NCBI GenBank assembly: GCA_963654355.1
Contig: CAVKBM010000001.1
Span: forward strand, 166,223-230,222
Length of the DNA: 64,000 bases
Source: UBA1181 sp963654355
GTDB taxonomy: Bacteria > Bacteroidota > Bacteroidia > Bacteroidales > Paludibacteraceae
Reading direction: 5' to 3'
Part shown: positions 18,101 to 25,641 of the stretch, in pieces
How positions within the stretch are numbered: the stretch's first letter is position 1
Layout: each line of letters starts with the position of its first letter
Made by a program: the position numbers and the translations under genes
The notes under the pieces: model-generated
Seen by the model: the letters and a program-made list of their open reading frames with translations, nothing else
Databases searched by the model: none
What the model was told of the DNA's origin: nothing

Positions 18101-19923
18101 CAACCGACTTAAAAGTACACGTTGTACCTATCTCCGCTACTCCTGTCTCAACAGAGGCAATTGAAATATGTGAAGGCGTTCCGTTTACTTCAGAGTTTAG
18201 TTATACTTTGAAACCAGGAGAAACTCCTACGATAGATTGGTATCGAGATGGACGTATAGTGAGCGGTCAGGTTGGAAGTAAAATGGAGATAAAGAACACA
18301 AAGAAGTCGGATAGCGGAGTCTACTCGTTTACTATCAAGAATCGAGGATGTCATGCAGAAGGCACAACTAACACGTTGACCGTTAAGCCATACATCCAAG
18401 CATCTATACAAAGCGAGCCATTCATTGTGGATCGTCATGCTACAGGAACAATGACTATTTCATATACAGTTCCGACGTCATACGCTGTGAAGAGTCAGAA
18501 GTGGATTGAGAATGGTGAGGTTGTCTACGATGGAAACCCATACGTTTTGAATGACGTTACGGCAGACCATAATTACACAATCGAGCTTTCTGATCCAGAC
18601 TATTGCGATGCGAAATTGTCTGCTATTGTGTATGTAGATGCAGAGTTGACATTGAAGACCACGTTGAAAGACACTATATGTTTGGGAACAACAGAGGTAT
18701 TCGTAATAGACACAACAGGAACGGGTGCGTTCCGTCGTCCGAATGGAAATCCTCAGTTGAACGTAACGGCTAAGGTTGGTGATGGTGCTGAAGTAAACTT
18801 AAATGATAAAATTACGAAGAGGGGTGATATGTTGAATATTGCGGTTAGCCCGACAGATAATGCAACCTACACGGTAAGATTCTCTTACAATGGTAAGGAA
18901 GTAGATTCGGAAGAAAAGGTAATCGTTATTCCTGGCATTAGCGTTACGATTCCGGATATGCCAAATGTATGTTCTGGAGATGAGACAACTTTGACTGTTA
19001 CGGGAATACAACCAGAAGGAACGACGGTATCATGGGCAGATGATTCAACTATCGTAGAAGGAAAGAATTCAGAGACGCTTCGTGTTCGCCCTGTATACAG
19101 TGGAACAAGTGCTGACCATCAGTCTAAATACAACTATACTGTTATCGCTTACAACTCAATTTGTGATAACAAGAGAGAGTACATTGTTCCAGTGCTGGTA
19201 GATGAGCCGTTGGTGGGTACGATTACAGGAGATCCTGAAATCTGCCAAGGAAAAGAAGCCGTTATTGATGCGTCTTCCTATTTGGCAACCAACTACAAGT
19301 GGTATCCAGATTCAGCAGGAGTAATGATAAATGCAAGGGAGACTGTCAGCCCTGCCTCTTCAACGGATTTCACCGTAGAGATGAGTCGTGGTTTGTGTTC
19401 TGCAAAAGACACATTTACAGTAACTGTATTCACAAACCCTGTGATTACGAGCATTGACTCTATTGGATTGCGTGATCGTCAAATAATCTTAGAGCCAGGA
19501 TATGGAACGGCGCCATATACCTATGCGGTAGATGCGAGAGTGGCAGACGACCAAGATGTGAAGAAAAATTTAGCATTCGCTAAGCATGTTGTCTATGTCT
19601 ATGACTCAAAGGGCTGTATGACTTCAATGAATTTCTTGTTGGAAGCACCTGCCATCTCTGTTCCTGATCATTTCACTCCAAATGGTGATGGTGTAGACGA
19701 TAAGTGGGTGATACCTTCAATCGCAGATGTTTATCCGAATGCTGTGGTAACCATCTATGATCGTTACGGAAAAGTTTTGAAACAATATTTAGGAGCAGAT
19801 AGCGATGGCTGGGATGGAACTTATCAGGGTAAAAACCTGCCATCAACCGACTATTGGTATCAGATTACTATCGAAGAGATTGATAAGGAGTATGTTGGAC
19901 ACTTCACTTTGATTCGTCGATAG
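12115..19923 (+). CDS. Giant secreted RCC1-repeat / Ig-like protein with gliding-motility-type (T9SS type B) C-terminus
   Basis: I chose ATG 12115 (MKRYLYTSLLLLLGVV..., 2602 residues) because it begins a clean signal peptide ending near VCGQ; an in-frame TTG lies 21 bases upstream. Residues about 25-440 contain seven RCC1-like repeats, each with a GxxxLYSWGxN-type strand (YLYSWGVNNSGQ, VYAWGDNQ, VVGWGRG, YVWSWGNGG, LVYWGCN, YYVWGLNNKGQAG), which would close a seven-bladed propeller. Residues about 445-2510 are a chain of Ig-like/PKD-like units with recurrent W-Y and paired Cys positions. The last ~88 residues (VPDHFTPNGDGVDD, IYDRYGKVL, GWDGTYQGKNLPSTDYWYQI) are a textbook gliding-motility-associated C-terminal domain, a T9SS type B sorting signal. 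I infer a surface-anchored or secreted adhesin-like protein; the ligand is unknown. It is a single-gene unit. Confidence 0.9.
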   Translation: MKRYLYTSLLLLLGVVAEVCGQSKTITGGNDHGVIICAQGYLYSWGVNNSGQLSGLLGIDPDDEYTGANATKDYVYTPSRVKTDKLTFNMVTAGSGAFNLALSCTKIVYAWGDNQSKVCSPTEGNVVKYPTPVVKGETPGYNLDGTPGGDYLGGVTYIAASTNSGFAIMEDGRVVGWGRGTWTASTKAQTGYPVYIKDEDGNDLKNVTHISGGDDNCLIRTADGKLYGVGPWNGGFNSDKTVTYAVPVLNAETEEPLTDIRMSAAADVAGFAVTGDGYVWSWGNGGWGGSTGNSQIGLTHYLAMKVCSGQYGEEISGEEYLTDVKEVIGGRGHGAAITKEGYLVYWGCNEKNGGVAPTDKTTIETYKNGEEGVKPVLAKYCDAKNEPGELVTDAVSISRGDNFDFMVNDKDEYYVWGLNNKGQAGTGDATVTQYNCLTKLKTIPCDIQDACPTVFMVNRTKCPGEEIELDCGYVIPKGKEESYYVSWYLDGKLLNTTTKNSSSTDMLADPYNSATINVTEPGTYKVIIEYIGGNIPCDACEPAETECVVTDMDMPIDTIITDMNCVAGKLETSGTDVICYEATVNDKFYKSTQTAKFAAFATETSKDTLTYDGKNIVVTAKGAGGKIEFCVTGDQIAASEIHDNAALESKDTTYTVWLEDITSFDTYLFKDVAVSDMSAGSYQKETIILDMYATSDLKSFDVYCATYNGTGTVALQPVIFKAAKNTNGEYVIGATYFTGVEQTFDIDANATKCTVKVGCKVEGSSTRGVKYILGVIITNSAKVYKYKPSARKNNSPLYVTEIQDTEEFGIYAIGSLANSMDLGQGNGGDEVCITNINFGKLTDYDCGRIMLSARYGCPPCSMPDGNKITIEENNGTDIEKDDDNVKFIKLCKESPAISLTVKDVKKEADASAKFDILWYKGSLTGTALQTDEKATKSVLDPEIAWDATLEGKTVKYYAMVRDNANPTSATCFIYDSINIIYNKLPIAPEIDEIKFCESAPASQKTALTEALTGSDFDGYTVKWYSDANKTKTSTEPDLTTLKYQATSYEFYYTVTDPETGCESEVATLTVTVWETPEEELAIIEDFCVHDATVTYPESALGYTVKWWSKADASEESSSVLSDLEPGSYTVWYTVTNDNGCVSQVYERPFVVKDSVRLTLDSTMICGKTTVTTSGITPASATLVWTLAGTTVASTEFSEADGTGSLGELVVVASASGYCDNTYKYDDIYVKATASKPTGTFFVSYLKSDAVGGAFEDILTKDSKVVDVDADYTLNWYDADMKLLNGVPVPPYPSDAVTEDQTYTYYVSRTNKDGCTSDLEEITVVIYLTPTPTPVTPVYYCLNSTNAEPLSATVNDPAATGKFSLVWYDTDNKTILTTAPTPDVTAVGKTTYYVSQKSTDGAESSHVPVNVTVFGVKEPELDATNVLEYCSSKNTSSALKANYVRDEDNSYYASALVWEMSTDGGAYSEVAAPVTPIIDVSATTTYNYRVHQIYEITSTGETCVGDPVSTDVTVTYVAPVVTQEVLYLKASANASGTFDKCLTEQNEDAVTDITTGATLQWYKSDCSTKLDACPAPTLNPSVAEGDDQLETYCVSQVIKISDNLSCESKTTTISVRISDALPPIVYSYYYCEGQTMSDLTADVNPQAGKTKDDYEIYWYGTTKPSNTSTAMPESKGSTYAMGSAAAAIVGGVTTDYKYYVAQHDLTTGAVSAAQEVLVRVQPKPIVTVTQPDPVCEKDVDLSEFKTVKNVKETFEYTYYNASEVDMRTSLVSTTGTYYVDAKYNLTVPNSTSAVVSDLVCQGEKAQIDVTVNDLTTPVISGTPTTCPGTSVELEVSATSTDPGTDLITYQWGGDAASVADGSTTSNILKTQKLSQKTGTTYSFTVVAKAGACTKEVTAAEAHVVTVGDGVVTGNMTYTEDDNDEAPGGFENNDTEHDIYSCGNPITISVKYEGDQDYVWYKNGTKIASGVSSITTESYSTYADDVYTIEWTNECKATTDLKVHVVPISATPVSTEAIEICEGVPFTSEFSYTLKPGETPTIDWYRDGRIVSGQVGSKMEIKNTKKSDSGVYSFTIKNRGCHAEGTTNTLTVKPYIQASIQSEPFIVDRHATGTMTISYTVPTSYAVKSQKWIENGEVVYDGNPYVLNDVTADHNYTIELSDPDYCDAKLSAIVYVDAELTLKTTLKDTICLGTTEVFVIDTTGTGAFRRPNGNPQLNVTAKVGDGAEVNLNDKITKRGDMLNIAVSPTDNATYTVRFSYNGKEVDSEEKVIVIPGISVTIPDMPNVCSGDETTLTVTGIQPEGTTVSWADDSTIVEGKNSETLRVRPVYSGTSADHQSKYNYTVIAYNSICDNKREYIVPVLVDEPLVGTITGDPEICQGKEAVIDASSYLATNYKWYPDSAGVMINARETVSPASSTDFTVEMSRGLCSAKDTFTVTVFTNPVITSIDSIGLRDRQIILEPGYGTAPYTYAVDARVADDQDVKKNLAFAKHVVYVYDSKGCMTSMNFLLEAPAISVPDHFTPNGDGVDDKWVIPSIADVYPNAVVTIYDRYGKVLKQYLGADSDGWDGTYQGKNLPSTDYWYQITIEEIDKEYVGHFTLIRR

Positions 19924-19937
19924 GAGGGGGTGAGGTT

Positions 19938-19972
19938 TTAGAGTTTAGAACTTAGAGTTTAGAATTTAGAGA
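19938..19972 (+). repeat. Five tandem heptamers TTAGANN
   Basis: Exactly five consecutive 7-mers: TTAGAGT, TTAGAAC, TTAGAGT, TTAGAAT, TTAGAGA. They lie between the stop of the giant RCC1/Ig gene and its terminator. No function is apparent. Confidence 0.75.
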
Positions 19973-19980
19973 GTAGATAG

Positions 19981-20017
19981 AGTGCGATGGCGCAGAAGCG
20001 TCATCGTACTTTTTTTG
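19981..20017 (+). terminator. Strong rho-independent terminator after the RCC1/Ig gene
   Basis: A 12-bp stem (19981-19992 with 19999-20010, two G-U pairs) with a 6-base loop CAGAAG, followed by seven Ts. Confidence 0.85.
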
Positions 20018-20122
20018 TTTCTTTCTGTTTCTCCTTTTTGTAACTTTTAAAGAAATGAGCCGAAGAATATCGTTTGAAAATGGTAAATTAGCAGACAATT
20101 AACAACAAAAAACATTACACCA

Positions 20123-20998
20123 ATGTCAAAGTTCTCCGTAGTACAAGAGTTATCAGAGTTTGATTCTTTAAAGAAAGTATTTCACGAGAAAAAGAAAGGA
20201 GTGTCTTATCCGTCGGCAACTGCATTGTGTGAAATTTTGGATATTGCAAGGGCGATTCTTTTCCCTGGTTATTATGGTACACACTCAGTAACTATCCAAA
20301 CATTGCCCTACTACATTGGTGTGAATGTTGATCGTTTGGCAACTCTTTTAGAGGAGCAGGTCATCGCTGGAATGCTTTTTGGTTCGGCTTCCTATTCAGA
20401 TTACAACTATGTGGCTGAGATTGCAGAAAACACTGTAGAGCGTTTTTTAGAGAAATTGCCAACTATGCGTCAGGCTTTGATTTCTGATGTTGAATCTGCC
20501 TATAATGGAGATCCTGCGGCGAAAAGTTACGCGGAGATAGTCCTTTGCTACCCGGCCATAAAGGCTATATCAGCCTATCGTATTGCACACGAGTTGCTGC
20601 TTTTGAATGTTCCTCTCATCCCTAGAATGATAACGGAGATGGGACATTCTGAAACAGGGATAGACATCAATCCAGGAGCTAAAATAGGACACCATTTCAC
20701 TATTGACCATGGAACAGGTGTTGTGATTGGTGAGACTTGTATTATTGGTAATAATGTAAAGATATATCAAGGTGTTACCTTAGGAGCAAAAAGCTTTGAA
20801 TTGGACGAGGATGGCAACCCTGTAAAAAATATAGATCGTCATCCCATCATTGAGGACGATGTTATTATATATGCAAATGCTACGATTCTAGGTCGTATCA
20901 CGATAGGAAAAGGTTCTGTGATAGGAGGTAATGTCTGGTTGACGAATAATGTTCCTGCAGGTTCTAAAGTCGTTCAAAAACGTGGTGGTCAGGTGTAG
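20123..20998 (+). CDS. cysE: Serine O-acetyltransferase
   Basis: This 291-residue cytosolic enzyme acetylates L-serine with acetyl-CoA to make O-acetylserine for cysteine synthesis. The N-terminal half is the helical SATase domain, and the C-terminal half is a left-handed beta-helix of hexapeptide repeats (INPGAKIGHHF, GVVIGETCIIGNNVKIYQGVTLGAK, ATILGRITIGKGSVIGGNVW). The catalytic His region IDHGTGVVIGE is intact. The C-terminal tail after the helix is short, like the EpsC-type enzymes of Bacteroidota. It probably leads a co-directional cluster with birA, aroQ and xerD (gaps of 27-50 bases). Confidence 0.92.
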   Translation: MSKFSVVQELSEFDSLKKVFHEKKKGVSYPSATALCEILDIARAILFPGYYGTHSVTIQTLPYYIGVNVDRLATLLEEQVIAGMLFGSASYSDYNYVAEIAENTVERFLEKLPTMRQALISDVESAYNGDPAAKSYAEIVLCYPAIKAISAYRIAHELLLLNVPLIPRMITEMGHSETGIDINPGAKIGHHFTIDHGTGVVIGETCIIGNNVKIYQGVTLGAKSFELDEDGNPVKNIDRHPIIEDDVIIYANATILGRITIGKGSVIGGNVWLTNNVPAGSKVVQKRGGQV

Positions 20999-21025
20999 TA
21001 AAGTGACTTAAAAGACACTTATTCA

Positions 21026-21799
21026 ATGGAAAGAAGAAAAAACGTATTGATTGTAGACGAAACGGATTCCACAAGCAACTATTTAAGTCGAATGCTATCC
21101 GAGGAAGATTTGCCTGATGGATTCGCTGTAATTGCAAAACACCAGACTGCGGGAAGAGGTCAGATCGGACATTGTTGGAAATCTGAGTATGATAAGAATC
21201 TTTTGTTTAGTTTACTGCTTCATCCTACTTTTATACATATTGCAGATCAGTTTTATCTGATGCGTGCTGTGGCGGTTGCTATTGTAGAGATTTTACGAAA
21301 TGGATTTAGGACAGATAGTTTCGTTATAAAATGGCCTAATGATATTTACTACAACGATAGAAAATTATGCGGTTTCATCGTTGATAATCTTCTGATGGGC
21401 AATCAGATTACTCATTCTATTGTAGGAGTTGGCATGAATGTCAATCAGACGAATTTCGATTTGGATTTGCCCAACCCAATCTCCATTGCGAATATTGTAG
21501 GTAGAAACAGTGATACATATTTACTATTCAAGGATTTTCAATCAAATATAATGAAAGAGTACCGACTATTGAGAGACGATGATATTAACTTTGAGTATCT
21601 CAATAATCGTTATTTGGGTATGATTTATAAATTTGGAGAGTGGGCAAAATATAGCGATTCCAACGGAGAATTTGAAGGAAGAATTATAGACATAGAACCT
21701 ACAGGTAGGGCTGTGATTCAACACAAAGGAGGTGAATTTAGAAAATATTACATAGGGGAGGTAGAGTATATTCATGAGACGGTAGAAAGTAAAAAGTAG
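21026..21799 (+). CDS. birA: Biotin--[acetyl-CoA-carboxylase] ligase
   Basis: This enzyme activates biotin with ATP and attaches it to the lysine of the biotin carboxyl carrier protein. The 257-residue protein is of the monofunctional class: there is no N-terminal winged-helix DNA-binding domain, and the catalytic domain starts at once (ETDSTSNYLSRML). Signature motifs are TAGRGQIGHCWKS (biotinyl-AMP loop), IKWPNDIYYNDRKLCGFIVDN (catalytic Lys), and a C-terminal SH3-like domain (about residues 205-250). It lies 27 bases after cysE and 48 before aroQ. Confidence 0.92.
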   Translation: MERRKNVLIVDETDSTSNYLSRMLSEEDLPDGFAVIAKHQTAGRGQIGHCWKSEYDKNLLFSLLLHPTFIHIADQFYLMRAVAVAIVEILRNGFRTDSFVIKWPNDIYYNDRKLCGFIVDNLLMGNQITHSIVGVGMNVNQTNFDLDLPNPISIANIVGRNSDTYLLFKDFQSNIMKEYRLLRDDDINFEYLNNRYLGMIYKFGEWAKYSDSNGEFEGRIIDIEPTGRAVIQHKGGEFRKYYIGEVEYIHETVESKK

Positions 21800-21847
21800 A
21801 ATATGGAAGATAGAGCTGAAAGAATATATTAACGAAATGATGTAAAG

Positions 21848-22288
21848 ATGAATATAATGATAATCAATGGTCCAAATCTTAATTTGTTGGGCAAAAGAGA
21901 GCCTACCATTTATGGCTCAAGGTCGTTTGAAGATTATTTGGAAATATTGAAAAGCCGATATCCTGAAATCAATATATCTTACTATCAATCCAATATAGAG
22001 GGGGAGTTGATAGACAAGATACATGAGGTCGGTTTTATATCTGATGGCATTATTTTAAATGCAGGTGCATATACTCACACCTCTTTGGCGATAGCAGATG
22101 CTATTCGTTCTGTAACGACGCCAGTTGTTGAAGTACATATCTCTAACGTACATAAGCGAGAGGAGGTACGCCATCATTCATTTCTTTCTTCTGCCTGCGC
22201 AGGTGTCGTTTTAGGTTTTGGATTAGACTCATATCGATTGGCTTTAGAAGGATTAATTGAGATGAGTAGGCTGAATGAAGAAAAATGA
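21848..22288 (+). CDS. aroQ: 3-dehydroquinate dehydratase, type II
   Basis: Third step of the shikimate pathway: trans-dehydration of 3-dehydroquinate to 3-dehydroshikimate by a dodecameric cytosolic enzyme. The 146-residue length is standard. Diagnostic motifs are NGPNLNLLGKREPTIYG (flexible lid with the catalytic Arg and Tyr), LNAGAYTHTSLAIADAI, and EVHISNVHKREEVRHHSF, which holds the catalytic His. It is followed after 50 bases by xerD, an arrangement common in Bacteroidales. Confidence 0.94.
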   Translation: MNIMIINGPNLNLLGKREPTIYGSRSFEDYLEILKSRYPEINISYYQSNIEGELIDKIHEVGFISDGIILNAGAYTHTSLAIADAIRSVTTPVVEVHISNVHKREEVRHHSFLSSACAGVVLGFGLDSYRLALEGLIEMSRLNEEK

Positions 22289-22338
22289 TGATGAAAGTGT
22301 TTTTTTTCTGAGGAAGGAATAGAAAATCTGAAAATTCA

Positions 22339-23262
22339 ATGGCACTCAATGCAAAATTTGAGGATGATCGAATAATTAAGAGATATCGTTCGTATTTGTT
22401 GTTAGAACGGTCATTTTCTGTAAATACGGAGGATGCTTATCTTACCGATCTTTCCAAGTTATTGTGTTACTTAGGGGATCTGAATGTTGATTATAAAGAT
22501 GCAACTTATGAGATTTTACAAGACTTTTTGATTGAACTTTCAGAGCTTGGAATCTCTCAACGCTCTCAGTCAAGAATCGTGTCGGGTATAAAGAATTTCT
22601 ATAATTTTTTACTCATAGAGAATGAAATAGACGAAGATCCTACCGAGCTGTTAAGTACTCCTAAAAAAGAGCAGTATCTTCCCACGGTTCTTAGTATAGA
22701 GGAGGTTAATAAAATCATAGATTCCATCAATGTTTCCGATGCAATAGGTCAGCGAAACAGGACGATCTTGGAGGTGTTGTATAGTTGTGGAATTCGTGTT
22801 TCAGAATTAATCAACTTGCCCATTTCTCAGGTCTTTTTCTCTGAAAAGTATATCAATGTTGTCGGGAAAGGTAACAAACAGCGAATTGTACCCATTTCCG
22901 ACAAAGCATTGTTGGAGATTGAACGATGGATGCAGATGAGGGCAGAAATGCCGATGAAATCCGATGAAACAGGAATGTTGTTTGTTAATCGTAGGGGAGG
23001 TCAGCTGACTCGCCAGATGGTGTTTGTCATCGTAAAAAATGCCGCAGAAGCCGTTGGTGTCACGAAGACAATCAGTCCACACACTTTCAGACATTCTTTT
23101 GCTACACATTTGTTGGAAGGAGGTGCCAATCTAAGAGCCATTCAAGAGATGCTGGGGCATAAATCAATCATTACTACCGAAATCTATTCACATATCGATA
23201 CACAACGTTTGCGTGAGGAAGTCATTCTTTTCCATCCTCGTAATCATCGCAACCTTTTTTAA
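22339..23262 (+). CDS. xerD: Tyrosine recombinase XerD-type
   Basis: A site-specific recombinase of 307 residues that resolves chromosome dimers at dif. The N-terminal SAM-like core-binding domain (about 10-105) is followed by the catalytic domain with the full Arg-Lys-His-Arg-His-Tyr set: CGIRVSELI, the GKGNKQRIVPI beta-hairpin Lys, HTFRHSFATHLLEGG, LGHKSI and the nucleophile in TEIYSHID. It has the length and motifs of housekeeping Xer proteins and is not beside integrase-type cargo, so a mobile-element integrase is unlikely. XerC versus XerD cannot be settled by eye; the aroQ linkage favours XerD. Confidence 0.88.
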   Translation: MALNAKFEDDRIIKRYRSYLLLERSFSVNTEDAYLTDLSKLLCYLGDLNVDYKDATYEILQDFLIELSELGISQRSQSRIVSGIKNFYNFLLIENEIDEDPTELLSTPKKEQYLPTVLSIEEVNKIIDSINVSDAIGQRNRTILEVLYSCGIRVSELINLPISQVFFSEKYINVVGKGNKQRIVPISDKALLEIERWMQMRAEMPMKSDETGMLFVNRRGGQLTRQMVFVIVKNAAEAVGVTKTISPHTFRHSFATHLLEGGANLRAIQEMLGHKSIITTEIYSHIDTQRLREEVILFHPRNHRNLF

Positions 23263-23277
23263 ATAACTATAAAGAAA

Positions 23278-23303
23278 ATGGTCTGGAGCGAACCCCAGAC
23301 CAT
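23278..23303 (-). terminator. Terminator between convergent xerD and purN
   Basis: Perfect 9-bp stem ATGGTCTGG (23278-23286) and CCAGACCAT (23295-23303). On the minus strand it runs into a T-rich stretch (TTTTCTTTAT), so it should end purN; it may also stop transcription from xerD. Confidence 0.65.
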
Positions 23304-23350
23304 GGAAAGACTTGTCATCCTGTAGATAATCAACGAAAATTTACTTACAA

Positions 23351-23917
23351 TTACTTTTTGAATAAAAGATCGTCAATTACTTTAGGAAAGTATTTGTATT
23401 CTAATTCATGGGCATTGTGAGCGACATCTTCGGGTGTGTCTGTTGGTTTCACAGGTACTTTGGCTTGAAAGATAATAGAACCCTCGTCAAGGTTCTCGTT
23501 GGCGTAGTGGATGGTGATGCCACTTTCTGTATCTCCGTCGGCGATCACAGCCTCGTGGACATGCATTCCATACATACCTTTCCCTCCGTGTTTAGGAAGG
23601 AGCGCTGGGTGGATGTTGATGATTTTGTTGGGAAATCTGTTGATGATTTCTGCAGGAACTCGCAGTAGAAAGCCAGAAAGAACTATCAGGTCAGGTTTTG
23701 TTTCTTCTAAAAGATGGAGGATTGTTCCGTTGTTCCACTCGTCTTTCGTAAAATAGCGAAACGGAATTCCCAATTTTTCAGCGCGTACTTTCACATACGC
23801 ATCTGCCTTGTTACAGAGGATGTAAGGGAATTTAACCTCTTTATTATCAGAGAAATAAGAGATAATGTTTTCGGCGTTAGAGCCAGAGCCAGAGGCAAAG
23901 ATGACGACGTTTTTCAT
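23351..23917 (-). CDS. purN: Phosphoribosylglycinamide formyltransferase
   Basis: Folate-dependent GAR transformylase of purine synthesis. I chose the ATG at 23917 (MKNVVIFASGSGSN, 188 residues) because the conserved phosphate loop lies right at the N-terminus; an in-frame ATG six codons upstream is less likely. Other motifs are the catalytic block INIHPALLPKHGGKGMYG, GITIHYANENLDEGSIIFQ with the catalytic Asp/Glu region, and a normal C-terminus. It is divergent from acpP-fabF-rnc, a gene neighbourhood conserved across Bacteroidales. Confidence 0.93.
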   Translation of the reverse strand: MKNVVIFASGSGSNAENIISYFSDNKEVKFPYILCNKADAYVKVRAEKLGIPFRYFTKDEWNNGTILHLLEETKPDLIVLSGFLLRVPAEIINRFPNKIINIHPALLPKHGGKGMYGMHVHEAVIADGDTESGITIHYANENLDEGSIIFQAKVPVKPTDTPEDVAHNAHELEYKYFPKVIDDLLFKK

Positions 23918-24063
23918 TATAATTGAATTAAACATCTGAGAATCAGATAATTAAAAAGAATTTTCTTTGTTAAGAAAAGTTAAATGATTGCACATTTTTT
24001 TTAAACTGTGCAGTTCTCGCAAAAAAACTTAACGAATATGTTAGAAATCGTTAAAAAAAGTTG

Positions 24064-24071
24064 TTCCTTTG
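24064..24071 (+). promoter_or_regulatory. Possible -7 element for acpP
   Basis: TTCCTTTG is one mismatch from TAnnTTTG and lies 56 bases before the acpP ATG in the purN/acpP divergent gap. The -33 element is not clear. Confidence 0.35.
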
Positions 24072-24127
24072 CAACCGCAAATTTAGAAAAATTTGAACTT
24101 AAATATTAACTAAAAACTGAAACAAAA

Positions 24128-24367
24128 ATGTCAGAAGTTGCAGAGAAAGTAAAGGAGATTATTGTTGAGAAGTTAGGTTGTAAGCCATCTGAGGTAACTG
24201 AGAGCGCAGGTTTCACTACAGATTTGGGTGCAGACTCGTTGGATACCGTAGAGTTAATTATGGAGTTGGAGAAACAGTTCAACATTCAGATTCCTGAGGA
24301 AAAAACTCAAGATATTCAGACAGTAGGAGACGCTGTTAAGCTCATTGAAGAGATGTTGGGTAAATAA
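24128..24367 (+). CDS. acpP: Acyl carrier protein
   Basis: This 79-residue acidic protein carries growing acyl chains in fatty-acid synthesis on a phosphopantetheine attached to the Ser of GADSLDTVEL (about residue 39). The flanking helices (VKEIIVEKLG, DAVKLIEEMLG) are typical. The fabF start lies only 8 bases downstream, so the two genes are surely co-transcribed. Confidence 0.96.
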   Translation: MSEVAEKVKEIIVEKLGCKPSEVTESAGFTTDLGADSLDTVELIMELEKQFNIQIPEEKTQDIQTVGDAVKLIEEMLGK

Positions 24368-24375
24368 GTAAATCT

Positions 24376-25632
24376 ATGGAGCTGAGAAGAGTAGTAGTAA
24401 CGGGTCTGGGAGCAATCACACCCATTGGCAATAACGTTTCAGATTTTTGGAACGCATTGTTGAAGGGTGTGAGTGGTGCTGGACCTATTACGCTCTTTGA
24501 TGCTTCAAGATTTAAGACACGATTTGCCTGTGAGGTGAGAGGGTTCGATCCAGAAGCACATTTTGATCGCAAAGAGGTACGTAAGTTCGATCGCTATTGT
24601 CAGTTCGCACTATGTGTGGCGAAGGAGGCGATGACGGATGCGGGTATTGCGGAGGATCAAGTAGACTCAGACAGGTCGGGTGTTATTTTTTCAACGGGAA
24701 TTGGGGGTATAACCTCATTTGAGCGTGATTTGTTGGACTATCTATCAAATCCAGAGATACCGAGATTCAATCCGTTTTTCATCCCACGCATGATCGCTAA
24801 TATGGCGTCTGGGCATATATCGATGCAGTATAGTTTTAGAGGTCCGAACTTTGGAGTTGTCTCGGCCTGTGCTACATCGACGCATGCCATCAGTTTGGCG
24901 TTTGATCAGATACGCCTAAATCGTGCTGATGTGATGATAACTGGAGGAGCGGAAGCTCCAATTACAGTGAGTGGAATTGGCGGTTTCAACGCAATGAGAG
25001 CCTTATCAACGCGCAATGACGAATATCAGACGGCATCTCGTCCGCTGAGTGCTTCGCGTGATGGCTTTGTCTTGGGAGAAGGAGCAGGATGTTTAGTCTT
25101 AGAAGAATATGAACACGCTGTGAGGAGAGGTGCTCACATCTATGCTGAGGTGGCAGGTGTGGCGGCTTCTGCGGATGCCTATCACATGACGGCGACGCAT
25201 CCTGATGGATTGGGTGCTACCATTGTTATGACGAATGCCCTTAAAGATGCGGGTTTGTCGGTGGAGGATATTGATTATATCAACATTCATGGAACGTCAA
25301 CGCCGATAGGAGATCCCTCGGAGATAAAGGCCATTCAGAAAGTTTTTGGTGAATACGCTAAATCGTTGAATATCAGTTCTACTAAGTCTATGACGGGGCA
25401 TTTGATGGGAGCGACAGGAGCGGTAGAAGCCATAGCTTCGGTTCTTTCTATTGTCAATGGTGTAGTTCCGCCAACTATAAATCACAAGGAAGGTGATGAT
25501 GACCCTAATATAGATTATACTTTGAATTATACTTTCAATAAGCCTCAAAAGCGTGAGGTTCGTGCGGCTTTGTCAAACACCTTTGGATTTGGTGGACAAA
25601 ATGCATCGATTATTTTTAAAAAGTTAAAGTAG
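24376..25632 (+). CDS. fabF: Beta-ketoacyl-ACP synthase II
   Basis: Condensing enzyme of type II fatty-acid elongation, 418 residues. The Cys-His-His triad is present: the nucleophile in VVSACATSTHAIS, the first His in INIHGTSTPIGDPSE and the second in KSMTGHLMGATGAVEA. The N-terminal RRVVVTGLGAITPIGN and C-terminal SNTFGFGGQNASIIFK are diagnostic of KAS II. It is tightly linked to acpP upstream and to rnc downstream (9 bases). Confidence 0.96.
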   Translation: MELRRVVVTGLGAITPIGNNVSDFWNALLKGVSGAGPITLFDASRFKTRFACEVRGFDPEAHFDRKEVRKFDRYCQFALCVAKEAMTDAGIAEDQVDSDRSGVIFSTGIGGITSFERDLLDYLSNPEIPRFNPFFIPRMIANMASGHISMQYSFRGPNFGVVSACATSTHAISLAFDQIRLNRADVMITGGAEAPITVSGIGGFNAMRALSTRNDEYQTASRPLSASRDGFVLGEGAGCLVLEEYEHAVRRGAHIYAEVAGVAASADAYHMTATHPDGLGATIVMTNALKDAGLSVEDIDYINIHGTSTPIGDPSEIKAIQKVFGEYAKSLNISSTKSMTGHLMGATGAVEAIASVLSIVNGVVPPTINHKEGDDDPNIDYTLNYTFNKPQKREVRAALSNTFGFGGQNASIIFKKLK

Positions 25633-25641
25633 GTCCGTTTC

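Noticed and set aside
22339..23262. Tyrosine recombinase as a mobile-element integrase
   Set aside because: Housekeeping length and motifs, aroQ linkage, and no attachment-site repeats or cargo genes nearby.
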